From Niastella sp966212235 (GTDB lineage Bacteria > Bacteroidota > Bacteroidia > Chitinophagales > Chitinophagaceae): a stretch of 64,000 nt of DNA. Positions 26,563-35,173 of this stretch are shown one piece after another (within the stretch, counting starts at the first letter, position 1; each line of letters begins with the position of its first letter). The translations under genes and the position numbers were made by a program. The DNA is taken from positions 680,187 through 744,186 of the forward strand of contig CBIHPP010000002.1 in the NCBI GenBank assembly GCA_966212235.1, given 5' to 3'. The notes below the pieces were generated by a model. It was given only the letters and a program-made list of their open reading frames with translations. It ran no database searches and was not told the DNA's origin.

Positions 26563-29500
26563 GTGTTCACCACCGCCGAAAAGTCACATACTAACCATGT
26601 AAACCGGCAGCAACAAACGGCCGGGACGACCTTCTTCAGAAAGGCGGGGGAGGACACATTTTTTAATACCACCGAACAACCTTCCTTTTTCTCTCCGGCA
26701 GTACAGGCGAAATTAACGGTCAGCAGTCCCGATGATCCGCAGGAAAAAGAAGCAGACGCTGTAGCTGACCAGGTAATGCGCATGCCCGATCAGGTAAGCA
26801 TGCCCGCGGCTAATAAGGAAGATGATAAATTACAAAAGAAAGACATTGAGGCGGAAGCACCTGTAACAGAGATTGCGCATCCTGTGATCAGCCGCATGAT
26901 ACAGTGCAAGTCGACCATGCTGCAACCGAAGCTGGCTACCGCCATTCAACGTAGCTGTTTGGGCGAAGAGGTTGGCTCTGACATGGTCAGTGATTGTTGT
27001 GGATCAGGCAGTGACATTAACAGGAAACACATTTCATTATATCCATCCGATGTTGTTCAACGAAGTGGCCGGGGCCCACCGACCGGCTCCATACAGTTTG
27101 AGCAATCATTGTCTTCATCCAAAGGAGGAGGAAGTGCATTGTCCGGTGATACCCGGCAGTTTATGGAAAGTCGTTTTAACGCCGACTTCAGCGGCGTGCG
27201 CATTCATACAGGCAGTTATGCCCAGGGCCTCAGTACGCAGATCCATGCGCAGGCATTCACGCATGGCAACGATATCTATTTTAATAATGGAAAGTATGCT
27301 CCGCATACATCCGGTGGTAGTTTATTGCTTGCCCACGAATTAACACATACCATTCAGCAGGGAGCCAGTCAATCCCATGCCGGGGGCAACGCGAATAATT
27401 CAGCGGTTGCCCGTAAACCTGTTATACAAAGGAGTTTTGGCGCTCCTGTAAGTCAGTTAGACAATGCCATACAACATGCAAAAAGCCAGGAAGGAAAAAT
27501 AATTGCCAATAAGGAAGGCGACGATGGTTACCGTACCGGATGGCAACAGTTATTGGAAATTTTCAAAAGCACGTTTGGTGAAGATAAGGTCATAAGCGGT
27601 AGCGGTGGCACCGCAGTGCCCGGTACCGTGAGTGAAATGGATATTAAAAAGAAACGGACCGCTACTGGTGTAGCGGTGGTTGATCCTGACCATACCGATC
27701 GCACCATGACGGGCGATCGCGATGCCATGCCAAGCTGGTGCGGCATATTTGTATTCTGGGCCCTCAACAAGAGTGGCGTACCTATGCCAAAATGGAAGCT
27801 GGGGCAAAATGTATTAAAACCCGAATCCCTCAATCCGCCCGGTGCTATGCCTAAACCTGGTGATATTGCCTGGCGGCAGGCCTATTCGCATTTTGCAATC
27901 GTGGAAAGTGTATCAGGCGATACTGTACGCACGGTAAATGGTAATACTGCTGGTGAAGATAACCTCGGCGGACAGGTGCAATCGCGCGAACACCCTATCA
28001 GCAACTGGACGGCCTTTTTCAACCCATTGGCCACTATGGAAGGCACATTGGGCAACGGCGAAGGGCCCGTTAATGAAAAACCAAAAACACTCAGCGAATT
28101 ACGAAAGGAATTGTTCAGGGTGAACCGGAAAGAAGATGGTGATCAGGAAGAGGCTTCCACATCCACTGAAGAACAAAGCATTCAACCCAAAACAGCACTC
28201 AGTACCTGGGGCGTCGATGGCGGCGGTCAATTACAGATCGGCCAGTCCGCTTCAGCCAACATAAATAACAATACGGTACAGCCAAAGGAAGAAGATCGAA
28301 AAGAAGAAGACGATAAACAGGTTGCGTTACAAACACCCGCTGTACAGAAGAAACACGAAACAGGCATTTATTGTAAAGAGGAGCCGTGTGAGTGTGAAGA
28401 ACATACAGTTCAGGCAAAGCATGAAGGACAGCAAAGTACGGCTAATACAGATAGCTCTTTGAATGCGGTTATAGACAGAACCGCAGAAACCATGATATCA
28501 GGGCAGGGCCGTGGTCCGCCAGGCATTTTGCAGGGAGAAGAACAGGTACAACGTTCGGTTATTGATGATGCCTTGTCATACATCGGTTCTATTACCGATT
28601 GTATTAGTCTTGACCTGGATGTTGCGAAAGGCTGTGCGTTGCAAAAGGCCCAGGAGGTTGCATTGCACATACCCGGTTATCGGGCTTTGCGTGTAGTGTT
28701 AGGTCGCGACCCGATTACCGGCGATGGCATTGACCGTAACGGCAGGAATTTCCTGGAAGCGGCATTCGACATTATGCCCGGCGGCCTGCAATTGCATCAA
28801 AAGCTGGAAGAACAACACCAACTGGATGCCGCAGCGGCGTGGATCGATGAACAGATCGCTACGATCGAAACCCTGGTGAATGGTCTGTTCAGTGAAATAG
28901 AAACATTCTTTACACGGCTCGATATTACTGACCTCGGCTCACCGATGGATGTGTTGCGTGATGCCGCTAACATTGTACTGGGCTTTATTGATCGGGTCAT
29001 TGATTTTGCAGTAGACGCAGCTACCGAGTTGCTCGAAATGATCAAGGAGTACCTGCTCACGAAGATCGTTGACTTTATAAAAGAGCAAACCACCGCCTAT
29101 CCGTTGTTGACGGTTATCTTAGGCCGTGATCCGGTGACCGATGAAGAAGTGCCTACTAATGGAACAACTATATTAAATGCGTTGTTGGAGTTGGGTGGTG
29201 AAGAGGGCATACAGCAGCGAACTCAGATGCAGGAAACGGGAACATTCCAGAAGGCAGTGGATTTCATTGATGAAGGTATTACGTTGTTCAGCAATACCTA
29301 CGATGAACTGGTAGTGGCCTTCCATAACATCTGGAACATAGTGACCATTGACAGCCTGATGGACCCCGTAGGCACCTTCACGCAGATATATAACCAGTTT
29401 GCAGGCCCGGTTGGCAGGGTGTTGGATTTTGTATTACGCGTTGGCGTCGAAGTACTGAAGTTTATCAAGGAAGTGTTGATGCAGCGCCTGAGTGCCTGGG

Positions 29501-31728
29501 CCAGGGAACAACGCGGATATGAGCTCGTTACGGTGATCATTGGAAAAGATCCCTTCACCGATGTAGTAGTACCGCGTAATGTAGAGAATCTGATCAGGGG
29601 CTTTATGAGTTTGATGGAAGGCGGCCGCGAACAGTTTGAACAGTTGAAGGAAAGCGGCGCTATCGACAGAACTGTAGCCAAGGTGAATGCGGCGGTAGCC
29701 AGGTTGAACATGACACCCGGTTACATTGTGCAATTGTTCATGGACCTGTGGAATTCTTTCAGCCTGAGTGATCTCGCCAATCCCATTGCGGCGTTCCAGC
29801 GTATCATTGAGCGGTTTGGTGAACCCATCGGGCGGTTGATCGCCTTTGTGATACAGATCGTGAAGATCGTGATAGAAGCGATCCTGATCATAATGAAATT
29901 CCCGTTTGATCTCATCAACAATATCATTGCCAAAGCCATGCAGGCATTTGAAATGATCAAACGCGATCCTGTCGGATTCTTAAAGAATTTATTACGAGCC
30001 ATAAAGCAGGGCTTTATTCAGTTCTTTGATAACATTCTGCAACATCTGATGACCGGCCTGGTAGGTTGGCTCACCAGTGAGTTGAAGGATGCCGGCGTGC
30101 CTGCATTTACCGACACCTCGTTGCGCGGTATCATTGGGTGGGTGTTGCAGGTACTGGGCATCAGCATGGAAAAGATCTGGGAGAAGTTGGCGGCGCATCC
30201 ACGCATTGGTCCGCAACGCGTAGCCAAAATACGTAGTATGATCAATACGCTCGAAGGTATCTGGACATTCATCAAAGATGTACAGGAGCGGGGTATGGCA
30301 GCCATTTGGGATAAGATCCAGGAACAACTGAGCAATTTATGGAATACCATATTGGGAGCAGTGAAGAACTGGATCATGGAGCAGATCGTAAACAAGATGG
30401 TCACCAAATTGCTCAGTATGTTGGATCCCACAGGTATAATGGCCGTCGTGAACAGTGCTATTGCCTTATACAGCGCTATTCAGTCGTTCATTAAGTACCT
30501 GCGCGAAATGCTGGAGGTGGTGAACAGCTTTGTAGAAGGCGTGGTTGACATTGCCAGTGGTAATATTGCTACCGCAGCTAACTACCTGGAACGTACGCTG
30601 GCACGGGCGGTACCGATCATCATCGGTTTCCTGGCCAACCAGGTAGGATTGAATGGTATCGGACATCGCGTAGGGGAGATGATCGGTCAGGCACAGATCA
30701 TGGTTGACCAGGCATTGACCTGGCTGGTGAATAAAGCGGTGGATACGGCGTTTAATTTAATTGACCGTTTAATGGGACGTTCTACCGGTGATGAAGAAGG
30801 AGATGTAAAGGTAAAGGCCAAGGACCGGATGAACACGGAGATCGATGATGACGATACAGAAGAAAATGTACAACAGAAAATTAATACAGTAAAAGCAGAG
30901 CTGCAGCCAGAAGGGTTGACCGATCTTAAAATGGTGCCTGATCCTGAAAACGAAGGCGAGTTCTTTATCGAGGCATCTGCCAGTCCGTTCAGTAAAATAT
31001 TGAAGCTGGCTAAAGCATTGACAAACCGGGCGCCATCAACCCGTTGTCAGGTAACTATTAAATTGACCAATGTGGAGAATATGTCATTCGTTGTCAGTCA
31101 GCAGCAGATCAACCAGCAATTTTCATTGTCTGACGGTGGTACCATAACGCTTCCCAAAACATATGGTGTAGGTCAAAAGCTGAGCCATTCAGAAGTAAAA
31201 ACGGTGGCCGACAAAACAGGTCAATCGGATAATTTTGCAATGATCGAGCGATCTGGCGGATCATGGACCATAGGTGGCGCCGTATTGATACCGCAGGCGG
31301 ATACGGATGAAATCAAGGTGATGACCTGGAACACTGATAAAGATGCATTTAATAGTTCCTCCAACTCGACCCATGCAGAGTACCAGTTCAATGGTTGGAT
31401 AAAAGCGCAGCCGCCTGAATTCCTGAAAATGATCAATGGAATGTCGGTAACCATCAACAATAGTCCATGTGATGATTGTTGTGTGATATTATGCGATATT
31501 GTAACCAATGTGGTTAAACCAGCGATCGGGGATAACGCCAGTCAACTACAGGCATTAAGTCAAAATTTAAAGATCATCTGGCAAAAGGGATACTGCAAGG
31601 GTATTAATGCCAACCAGAAAACGACGTCAACCGGTGTATCCGCCCTGCAGGGAGCTGGTTGGAGTACCACAGGTCCTATACATGAAAATTGTAGTGATAA
31701 AGGATTCCAGAAAACAAGCCTTATTTAG
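26563..31728 (+). CDS. Giant DUF4157 eCIS cargo with papain-like domain, 140-aa repeats and C-terminal deaminase-like toxin domain
   Basis: 1721-aa putative payload, GTG start (no in-frame ATG for about 70 codons). Architecture: disordered N terminus; DUF4157 eCIS-core domain ending in HELTH (258-262); papain/CHAP-like amidase region with C393 (SWCGIF), H443 (YSHFAIVE) and N459/N461; a Cys-bearing linker; three 140-residue repeats marked by GRDP or GKDP at about 713, 853 and 993; a long helical region (about 1110-1450, many amphipathic or hydrophobic helices); and a C-terminal domain with H1604-A-E1606 and P1635-C1636-x-x-C1639. The HAE/PCxxC pair is the zinc site of cytidine-deaminase-fold toxins. 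It precedes a second DUF4157 gene and the ATPase. No immunity gene is evident. Confidence 0.8.
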   Translation: MFTTAEKSHTNHVNRQQQTAGTTFFRKAGEDTFFNTTEQPSFFSPAVQAKLTVSSPDDPQEKEADAVADQVMRMPDQVSMPAANKEDDKLQKKDIEAEAPVTEIAHPVISRMIQCKSTMLQPKLATAIQRSCLGEEVGSDMVSDCCGSGSDINRKHISLYPSDVVQRSGRGPPTGSIQFEQSLSSSKGGGSALSGDTRQFMESRFNADFSGVRIHTGSYAQGLSTQIHAQAFTHGNDIYFNNGKYAPHTSGGSLLLAHELTHTIQQGASQSHAGGNANNSAVARKPVIQRSFGAPVSQLDNAIQHAKSQEGKIIANKEGDDGYRTGWQQLLEIFKSTFGEDKVISGSGGTAVPGTVSEMDIKKKRTATGVAVVDPDHTDRTMTGDRDAMPSWCGIFVFWALNKSGVPMPKWKLGQNVLKPESLNPPGAMPKPGDIAWRQAYSHFAIVESVSGDTVRTVNGNTAGEDNLGGQVQSREHPISNWTAFFNPLATMEGTLGNGEGPVNEKPKTLSELRKELFRVNRKEDGDQEEASTSTEEQSIQPKTALSTWGVDGGGQLQIGQSASANINNNTVQPKEEDRKEEDDKQVALQTPAVQKKHETGIYCKEEPCECEEHTVQAKHEGQQSTANTDSSLNAVIDRTAETMISGQGRGPPGILQGEEQVQRSVIDDALSYIGSITDCISLDLDVAKGCALQKAQEVALHIPGYRALRVVLGRDPITGDGIDRNGRNFLEAAFDIMPGGLQLHQKLEEQHQLDAAAAWIDEQIATIETLVNGLFSEIETFFTRLDITDLGSPMDVLRDAANIVLGFIDRVIDFAVDAATELLEMIKEYLLTKIVDFIKEQTTAYPLLTVILGRDPVTDEEVPTNGTTILNALLELGGEEGIQQRTQMQETGTFQKAVDFIDEGITLFSNTYDELVVAFHNIWNIVTIDSLMDPVGTFTQIYNQFAGPVGRVLDFVLRVGVEVLKFIKEVLMQRLSAWAREQRGYELVTVIIGKDPFTDVVVPRNVENLIRGFMSLMEGGREQFEQLKESGAIDRTVAKVNAAVARLNMTPGYIVQLFMDLWNSFSLSDLANPIAAFQRIIERFGEPIGRLIAFVIQIVKIVIEAILIIMKFPFDLINNIIAKAMQAFEMIKRDPVGFLKNLLRAIKQGFIQFFDNILQHLMTGLVGWLTSELKDAGVPAFTDTSLRGIIGWVLQVLGISMEKIWEKLAAHPRIGPQRVAKIRSMINTLEGIWTFIKDVQERGMAAIWDKIQEQLSNLWNTILGAVKNWIMEQIVNKMVTKLLSMLDPTGIMAVVNSAIALYSAIQSFIKYLREMLEVVNSFVEGVVDIASGNIATAANYLERTLARAVPIIIGFLANQVGLNGIGHRVGEMIGQAQIMVDQALTWLVNKAVDTAFNLIDRLMGRSTGDEEGDVKVKAKDRMNTEIDDDDTEENVQQKINTVKAELQPEGLTDLKMVPDPENEGEFFIEASASPFSKILKLAKALTNRAPSTRCQVTIKLTNVENMSFVVSQQQINQQFSLSDGGTITLPKTYGVGQKLSHSEVKTVADKTGQSDNFAMIERSGGSWTIGGAVLIPQADTDEIKVMTWNTDKDAFNSSSNSTHAEYQFNGWIKAQPPEFLKMINGMSVTINNSPCDDCCVILCDIVTNVVKPAIGDNASQLQALSQNLKIIWQKGYCKGINANQKTTSTGVSALQGAGWSTTGPIHENCSDKGFQKTSLI
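28600..29860 (+). repeat. Three 420-bp coding repeats in the cargo gene
   Basis: Diverged tandem repeats encoding 140-residue units. The landmark ILGRDPxT occurs at codons 713, 853 and 993 exactly 140 codons apart, each followed by a helical block and a T-x-x-x-A/V-x-x-x-D segment. Outer boundaries are approximate. Confidence 0.65.
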
Positions 31729-31757
31729 GTTGTATTTTTAAAGAATAAACAATCGTT

Positions 31758-33413
31758 ATGAAACCATCATTCACCCGCCGTTACCGGCGCAGAAGCAAAC
31801 CGGCAAAAAATGAGGGCGCTTTCTTTAAAAAGGAAAGCAGTGCAGAGCATGGCTTTTTTTGTGAAGCATCGCGCGGTGCTTTTTTTCAACCGGCTGTATC
31901 GAATGGTCAGGTGGTGCAACGGAAATGTACCTGTTGCGATCATAGTAGCCCTGGGGAAAAGGAGGGACAAAAAGTGCAGCGGGCTGCGATGGATGATAAA
32001 AAAGAGGAGGACGATAAAAAGCTGCAACGGGCAACCGATAAGAAGGAGGAAGACGATAAAAAATTGATGCGGGTAGAAGAGAAGAAGGAAGAAGACAAAA
32101 AACTGCAACGAGCGCCGGAGAAAAAGGAAGAAGACGATAAGAAACTGCAGCGGGCAACAGATAAAAAAGAAGAAGATGATAAAAAGTTGATGCGGGCAGA
32201 AGCCCCAAAGAAAGAGGAGGAGGACAAAAAGTTGCAAAAGAAAGAGAGTGGGGCTACCCCCGCAGCAAGCCATGTTGGCGGTTATGTGAGCTCGCTCAAC
32301 GGCAAAGGACATTCCATGTCGCCTTTGACAAACCAGTTCTTTGCGAAGCGCATGGGCTACGATTTCAGCCAGGTGAAAGTGCATACTGATAAAGATGCGG
32401 CGGAGTCTGCCAAAAGCGTTAATGCCAAAGCCTACACCATTGGCAATAATATTGTGTTTAACGAAGGACAGTATAATACAGAATCGGCAGAAGGGAAAAA
32501 ATTACTGGCGCATGAGTTAACGCATGTGGTACAGAATGGTAATGAAAAATCAACTATTAAACGCCAGGTACCGGAGCCGGCATTGGCAGAACCAGCGGAA
32601 GAAATACGATGTGAGGATGAAGTAAACATAACTACAGCATTCAGGAATTTTCTGGTGAATGCTCCTGTACAGGTGACCAATGCCAAATCAATCGATGAAG
32701 CCAGGAAAAAAGAAATGCTAACTGCTATGGACTTTGTCATTAAACCGGAAGGCGGGTTTGATTTTAATGATTTTACCATTTTTACATGTTCAAAGATCAA
32801 TAATCCGCTCGCGGTGTTTGATGAAGTAGCGGGCGCCGAAATAGATATCCCGAATAAGATAATCAGGTTAGATGTTACCATATTTAATAAGGTAATCAAT
32901 TTTGGGACTACGGAAGATGTTAAAGGATTGACTGAATTTTTCCAGGTTATTGCTCATGAAAAAAGGCATGGCACCATTGGCTCAGCGGTTCAGATAAACC
33001 CGGAAGGATTAAATCCTGGTGTAGGGCAATTAGGCGCCGGACAGGCAGCGTACAGGGTAGAAGAAATTATAGTAGCATCTGAAGAGATTGCAATAGGCAG
33101 GCAAATGCAGGGTTCGGAATATCGTGTGCCTGATCCAATGCAGACCAAGATCAGCAATAGCTGGTTTATGGTAGAAGGAGCCGTAAATGAAAAAGAGCTT
33201 GCCCGTTTAAGAAATTTGGTTATTACAGAACTACGAAAAAGATATGGCTTTAACAAGGGATGCGATACTGCTATAACACTGGGAGTATTATCTTGTATGG
33301 ATTTCGGTAAATGGCATTTATGTGCGAATGGAATGCTTACAGGGAAATTGCCTGATGGAATTCAAATTTGTAAAAATGAAAATGGTATAGCCACAATATG
33401 TGACGAACTATAA
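31758..33413 (+). CDS. DUF4157 eCIS-associated protein with charged repeats and a second HExxH motif
   Basis: 551-aa candidate cargo or cargo-loading protein. The N terminus is basic, then has KCTCC (a Cys signature frequent in DUF4157 proteins). About 85 residues of six 14-residue repeats of the type DKKEEDDKKLQRAT follow. The DUF4157 domain (FFAKRMGYDFSQVKVHTD, IGNNIVFNEGQY) ends in HELTH at 252-256. The C-terminal domain contains an independent HEKRH at 400-404 with acidic residues E435/E436 and E442 downstream, as expected for a zinc metallopeptidase. It lies 29 nt after the giant cargo gene and 22 nt before the ATPase gene. Protease activity is inferred, not established. Confidence 0.75.
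   Translation: MKPSFTRRYRRRSKPAKNEGAFFKKESSAEHGFFCEASRGAFFQPAVSNGQVVQRKCTCCDHSSPGEKEGQKVQRAAMDDKKEEDDKKLQRATDKKEEDDKKLMRVEEKKEEDKKLQRAPEKKEEDDKKLQRATDKKEEDDKKLMRAEAPKKEEEDKKLQKKESGATPAASHVGGYVSSLNGKGHSMSPLTNQFFAKRMGYDFSQVKVHTDKDAAESAKSVNAKAYTIGNNIVFNEGQYNTESAEGKKLLAHELTHVVQNGNEKSTIKRQVPEPALAEPAEEIRCEDEVNITTAFRNFLVNAPVQVTNAKSIDEARKKEMLTAMDFVIKPEGGFDFNDFTIFTCSKINNPLAVFDEVAGAEIDIPNKIIRLDVTIFNKVINFGTTEDVKGLTEFFQVIAHEKRHGTIGSAVQINPEGLNPGVGQLGAGQAAYRVEEIIVASEEIAIGRQMQGSEYRVPDPMQTKISNSWFMVEGAVNEKELARLRNLVITELRKRYGFNKGCDTAITLGVLSCMDFGKWHLCANGMLTGKLPDGIQICKNENGIATICDEL
31983..32240 (+). repeat. Polypurine tandem repeat, six units of about 42 bp
   Basis: Imperfect repeats rich in GATAAAAAAGAAGAAGACGA-like purine words encode the Lys/Glu/Asp-rich 14-residue units. 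The strand is strongly purine-biased, so copy number may vary by slippage. Minus-strand open frames here are shadows. Confidence 0.8.
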
Positions 33414-33435
33414 CAATTGAAACAGTAAACTTATT

Positions 33436-34791
33436 ATGCTTTACCCGCTCCACAAACATACCGACCCGTCATCTGAAATAGAGGCTGCTTTGAACGACCT
33501 GCGCCTGATCATTGTGCACCGGATGCAAACGCATTTTAATCAACAGGCAGCCGGTTTTGATAAATGGATCAGGGACACATTCAACGACCGGTTGATCAAA
33601 ACCGATATGGTTCGTCATTTACCGGCAGCTATCAATACCAACGAATGGATAACGTTGTTGTTATCATTGGTACCGCATGTACAACCCAGTTTTTTTGAGT
33701 CGATCATTACCGAGCACCTGCCTAATGGCGGTGACTTTGCAGAGTTTGGCGGCGTGAAGGGAAGCAATCATCGCAGCCTGTTACCAACCGGCGAAACCGT
33801 TCAATTTATACTGGCCGGAACGGATATTGAACAACGGTTGCAGGTACACCAGCTGTTTAGTGAAGATCATTTCTTTTATCGTTTTGGCATTTTATGGTTG
33901 GAGCCGGTAAAAGAAGGAGAACCGGTGATGAGCGGCCGCATCGTAATAGCACAGGATTGGATTGATAAGATCCTGCTTAACAAAGAAACCGTACCACGTT
34001 TCGGGCTCGACTTTCCTGCAAAACGCATTACCACCAACATGATCTGGGACGATGTGGTGTTGAATCAGCAAACAAGGGCCTATGTAAATGAGATCAGCAG
34101 CTGGTTACAGCTGCATCATTTGTTTAACGAAGATGAAAACCTGAGACGGAAAGTAAAACCAGGGTATCGCGTGCTTTTCTATGGGCCTTCCGGTACCGGT
34201 AAAACGCTTACCGCAGCTTTGCTCGGCAAACAATTTCAGAAGGATGTTTACCGGGTCGATCTATCGCAGGTTGTCAGTAAATACATTGGCGAAACTGAAA
34301 AGAACCTCGAAAGTGTTTTCAAAAAAGCGGAAAACAAGAACTGGATATTATTCTTTGACGAAGCAGATGCGTTATTTGGAAAGCGAACCAATATGCAAAG
34401 CGCGCATGATAAATATGCCAACCAGGAAGTGAGTTACCTGTTGCAACGGGTAGAAGATTTTCCCGGGTTGATGATACTCGCCACCAATTTTAAGAGCAAC
34501 CTCGATGAAGCCTTTCTCCGGCGTTTTCATTCCCTCATACATTTTCCCATGCCCAATTCATCCGAACGGTTGTTATTATGGCAACGCTCTATGCCGGCTA
34601 ACCTGGAACGTCATACTGATATTAAACTGGAAGAACTGGCCAAACAATACGAGATCAGCGGGGCCGGTATTTTAAATGCGGTTCAGTATGCGGCATTGCA
34701 AACCTATGCCCGCAACAATGGGATCATTTGCCAGAAAGATCTGCTTGATGGCATCCGTAAGGAATACCTGAAAGAAGACAAGTCGTTTTGA
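33436..34791 (+). CDS. AAA+ ATPase of the eCIS cluster (Pvc15-like)
   Basis: 451-aa classical AAA+ ATPase, counterpart of Pvc15/Afp15, thought to aid particle assembly or cargo loading. Walker A is GPSGTGKT (250-257), Walker B ILFFDEAD with D308 and E309, followed by a sensor-1-like LATNFKSN, an arginine-finger region EAFLRRFHS and a C-terminal helical lid. The N-terminal 240 residues are specific to these ATPases. It is the last gene of the eCIS operon; no clear terminator follows directly. Cytoplasmic, no signal. Confidence 0.9.
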   Translation: MLYPLHKHTDPSSEIEAALNDLRLIIVHRMQTHFNQQAAGFDKWIRDTFNDRLIKTDMVRHLPAAINTNEWITLLLSLVPHVQPSFFESIITEHLPNGGDFAEFGGVKGSNHRSLLPTGETVQFILAGTDIEQRLQVHQLFSEDHFFYRFGILWLEPVKEGEPVMSGRIVIAQDWIDKILLNKETVPRFGLDFPAKRITTNMIWDDVVLNQQTRAYVNEISSWLQLHHLFNEDENLRRKVKPGYRVLFYGPSGTGKTLTAALLGKQFQKDVYRVDLSQVVSKYIGETEKNLESVFKKAENKNWILFFDEADALFGKRTNMQSAHDKYANQEVSYLLQRVEDFPGLMILATNFKSNLDEAFLRRFHSLIHFPMPNSSERLLLWQRSMPANLERHTDIKLEELAKQYEISGAGILNAVQYAALQTYARNNGIICQKDLLDGIRKEYLKEDKSF

Positions 34792-35173
34792 ATATAGAAG
34801 TTAAGAAAAGCCAAATGTCATAAAATTCAAAATATAACGGAACGCGCTCATGTGAATAAAAATATTTCCCGCCCGGGTAATTTTCCTATTGGCTCATACT
34901 TGCTAAACAAGGTAACTTTAGTTTGCTGTTAAAATAGTATAGTCAGAAAGGCTACCTTCTTCACCGTACATCTACAGATTGTTTTTTTCATTTGTTAATA
35001 GGCTGTTCCTGAAACCAGGAACAAGGGCAGGCTTTTTATTAAGCTGAATGCAGAACGCGTAAGGTCAAACGCGTAATGTGCAACTATTGCGGTACCTGGT
35101 CACAATTAATTATACATCTAAAATCAAACAACCACCCGCCAGTTGGCGGGGCGGACGTAAAACCACTGAAACT
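34792..35173. other. Gene-free gap after the eCIS cluster
   Basis: 382 nt of AT-rich sequence without a credible gene. It contains a 7-bp stem-loop at 35005-35022 (GTTCCTG/CAGGAAC, loop AAAC) followed after 9 nt by GCTTTTTATT, which may be a weak terminator, and a palindrome CCCGCCAGTTGGCGGG at 35135-35150 just upstream of the next start. Promoters for the following gene are expected here but none is convincing. Confidence 0.5.

Noticed and set aside
31767..32384. 205-codon minus-strand ORF opposite the charged repeats
   Set aside because: It is the complement of the polypurine repeat and encodes low-complexity Phe/Leu-rich repeats; the plus-strand gene has domain support.
5894..34791. Prophage or type VI secretion system
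   Set aside because: No capsid, portal, terminase, integrase or lysis genes, and no TssJ/L/M membrane complex or ClpV. DUF4255, CIS tape measure, DUF4157 and AAA genes identify an extracellular contractile injection system.
1..34791. Functional link between pyrimidine catabolism and the eCIS
   Set aside because: A terminator and separate candidate promoter lie between them; adjacency alone is not evidence.
35078..35173. Upstream ATG for the zincin-like protease
   Set aside because: The extra 32 residues would bury the signal peptide and are encoded partly by a palindromic leader.
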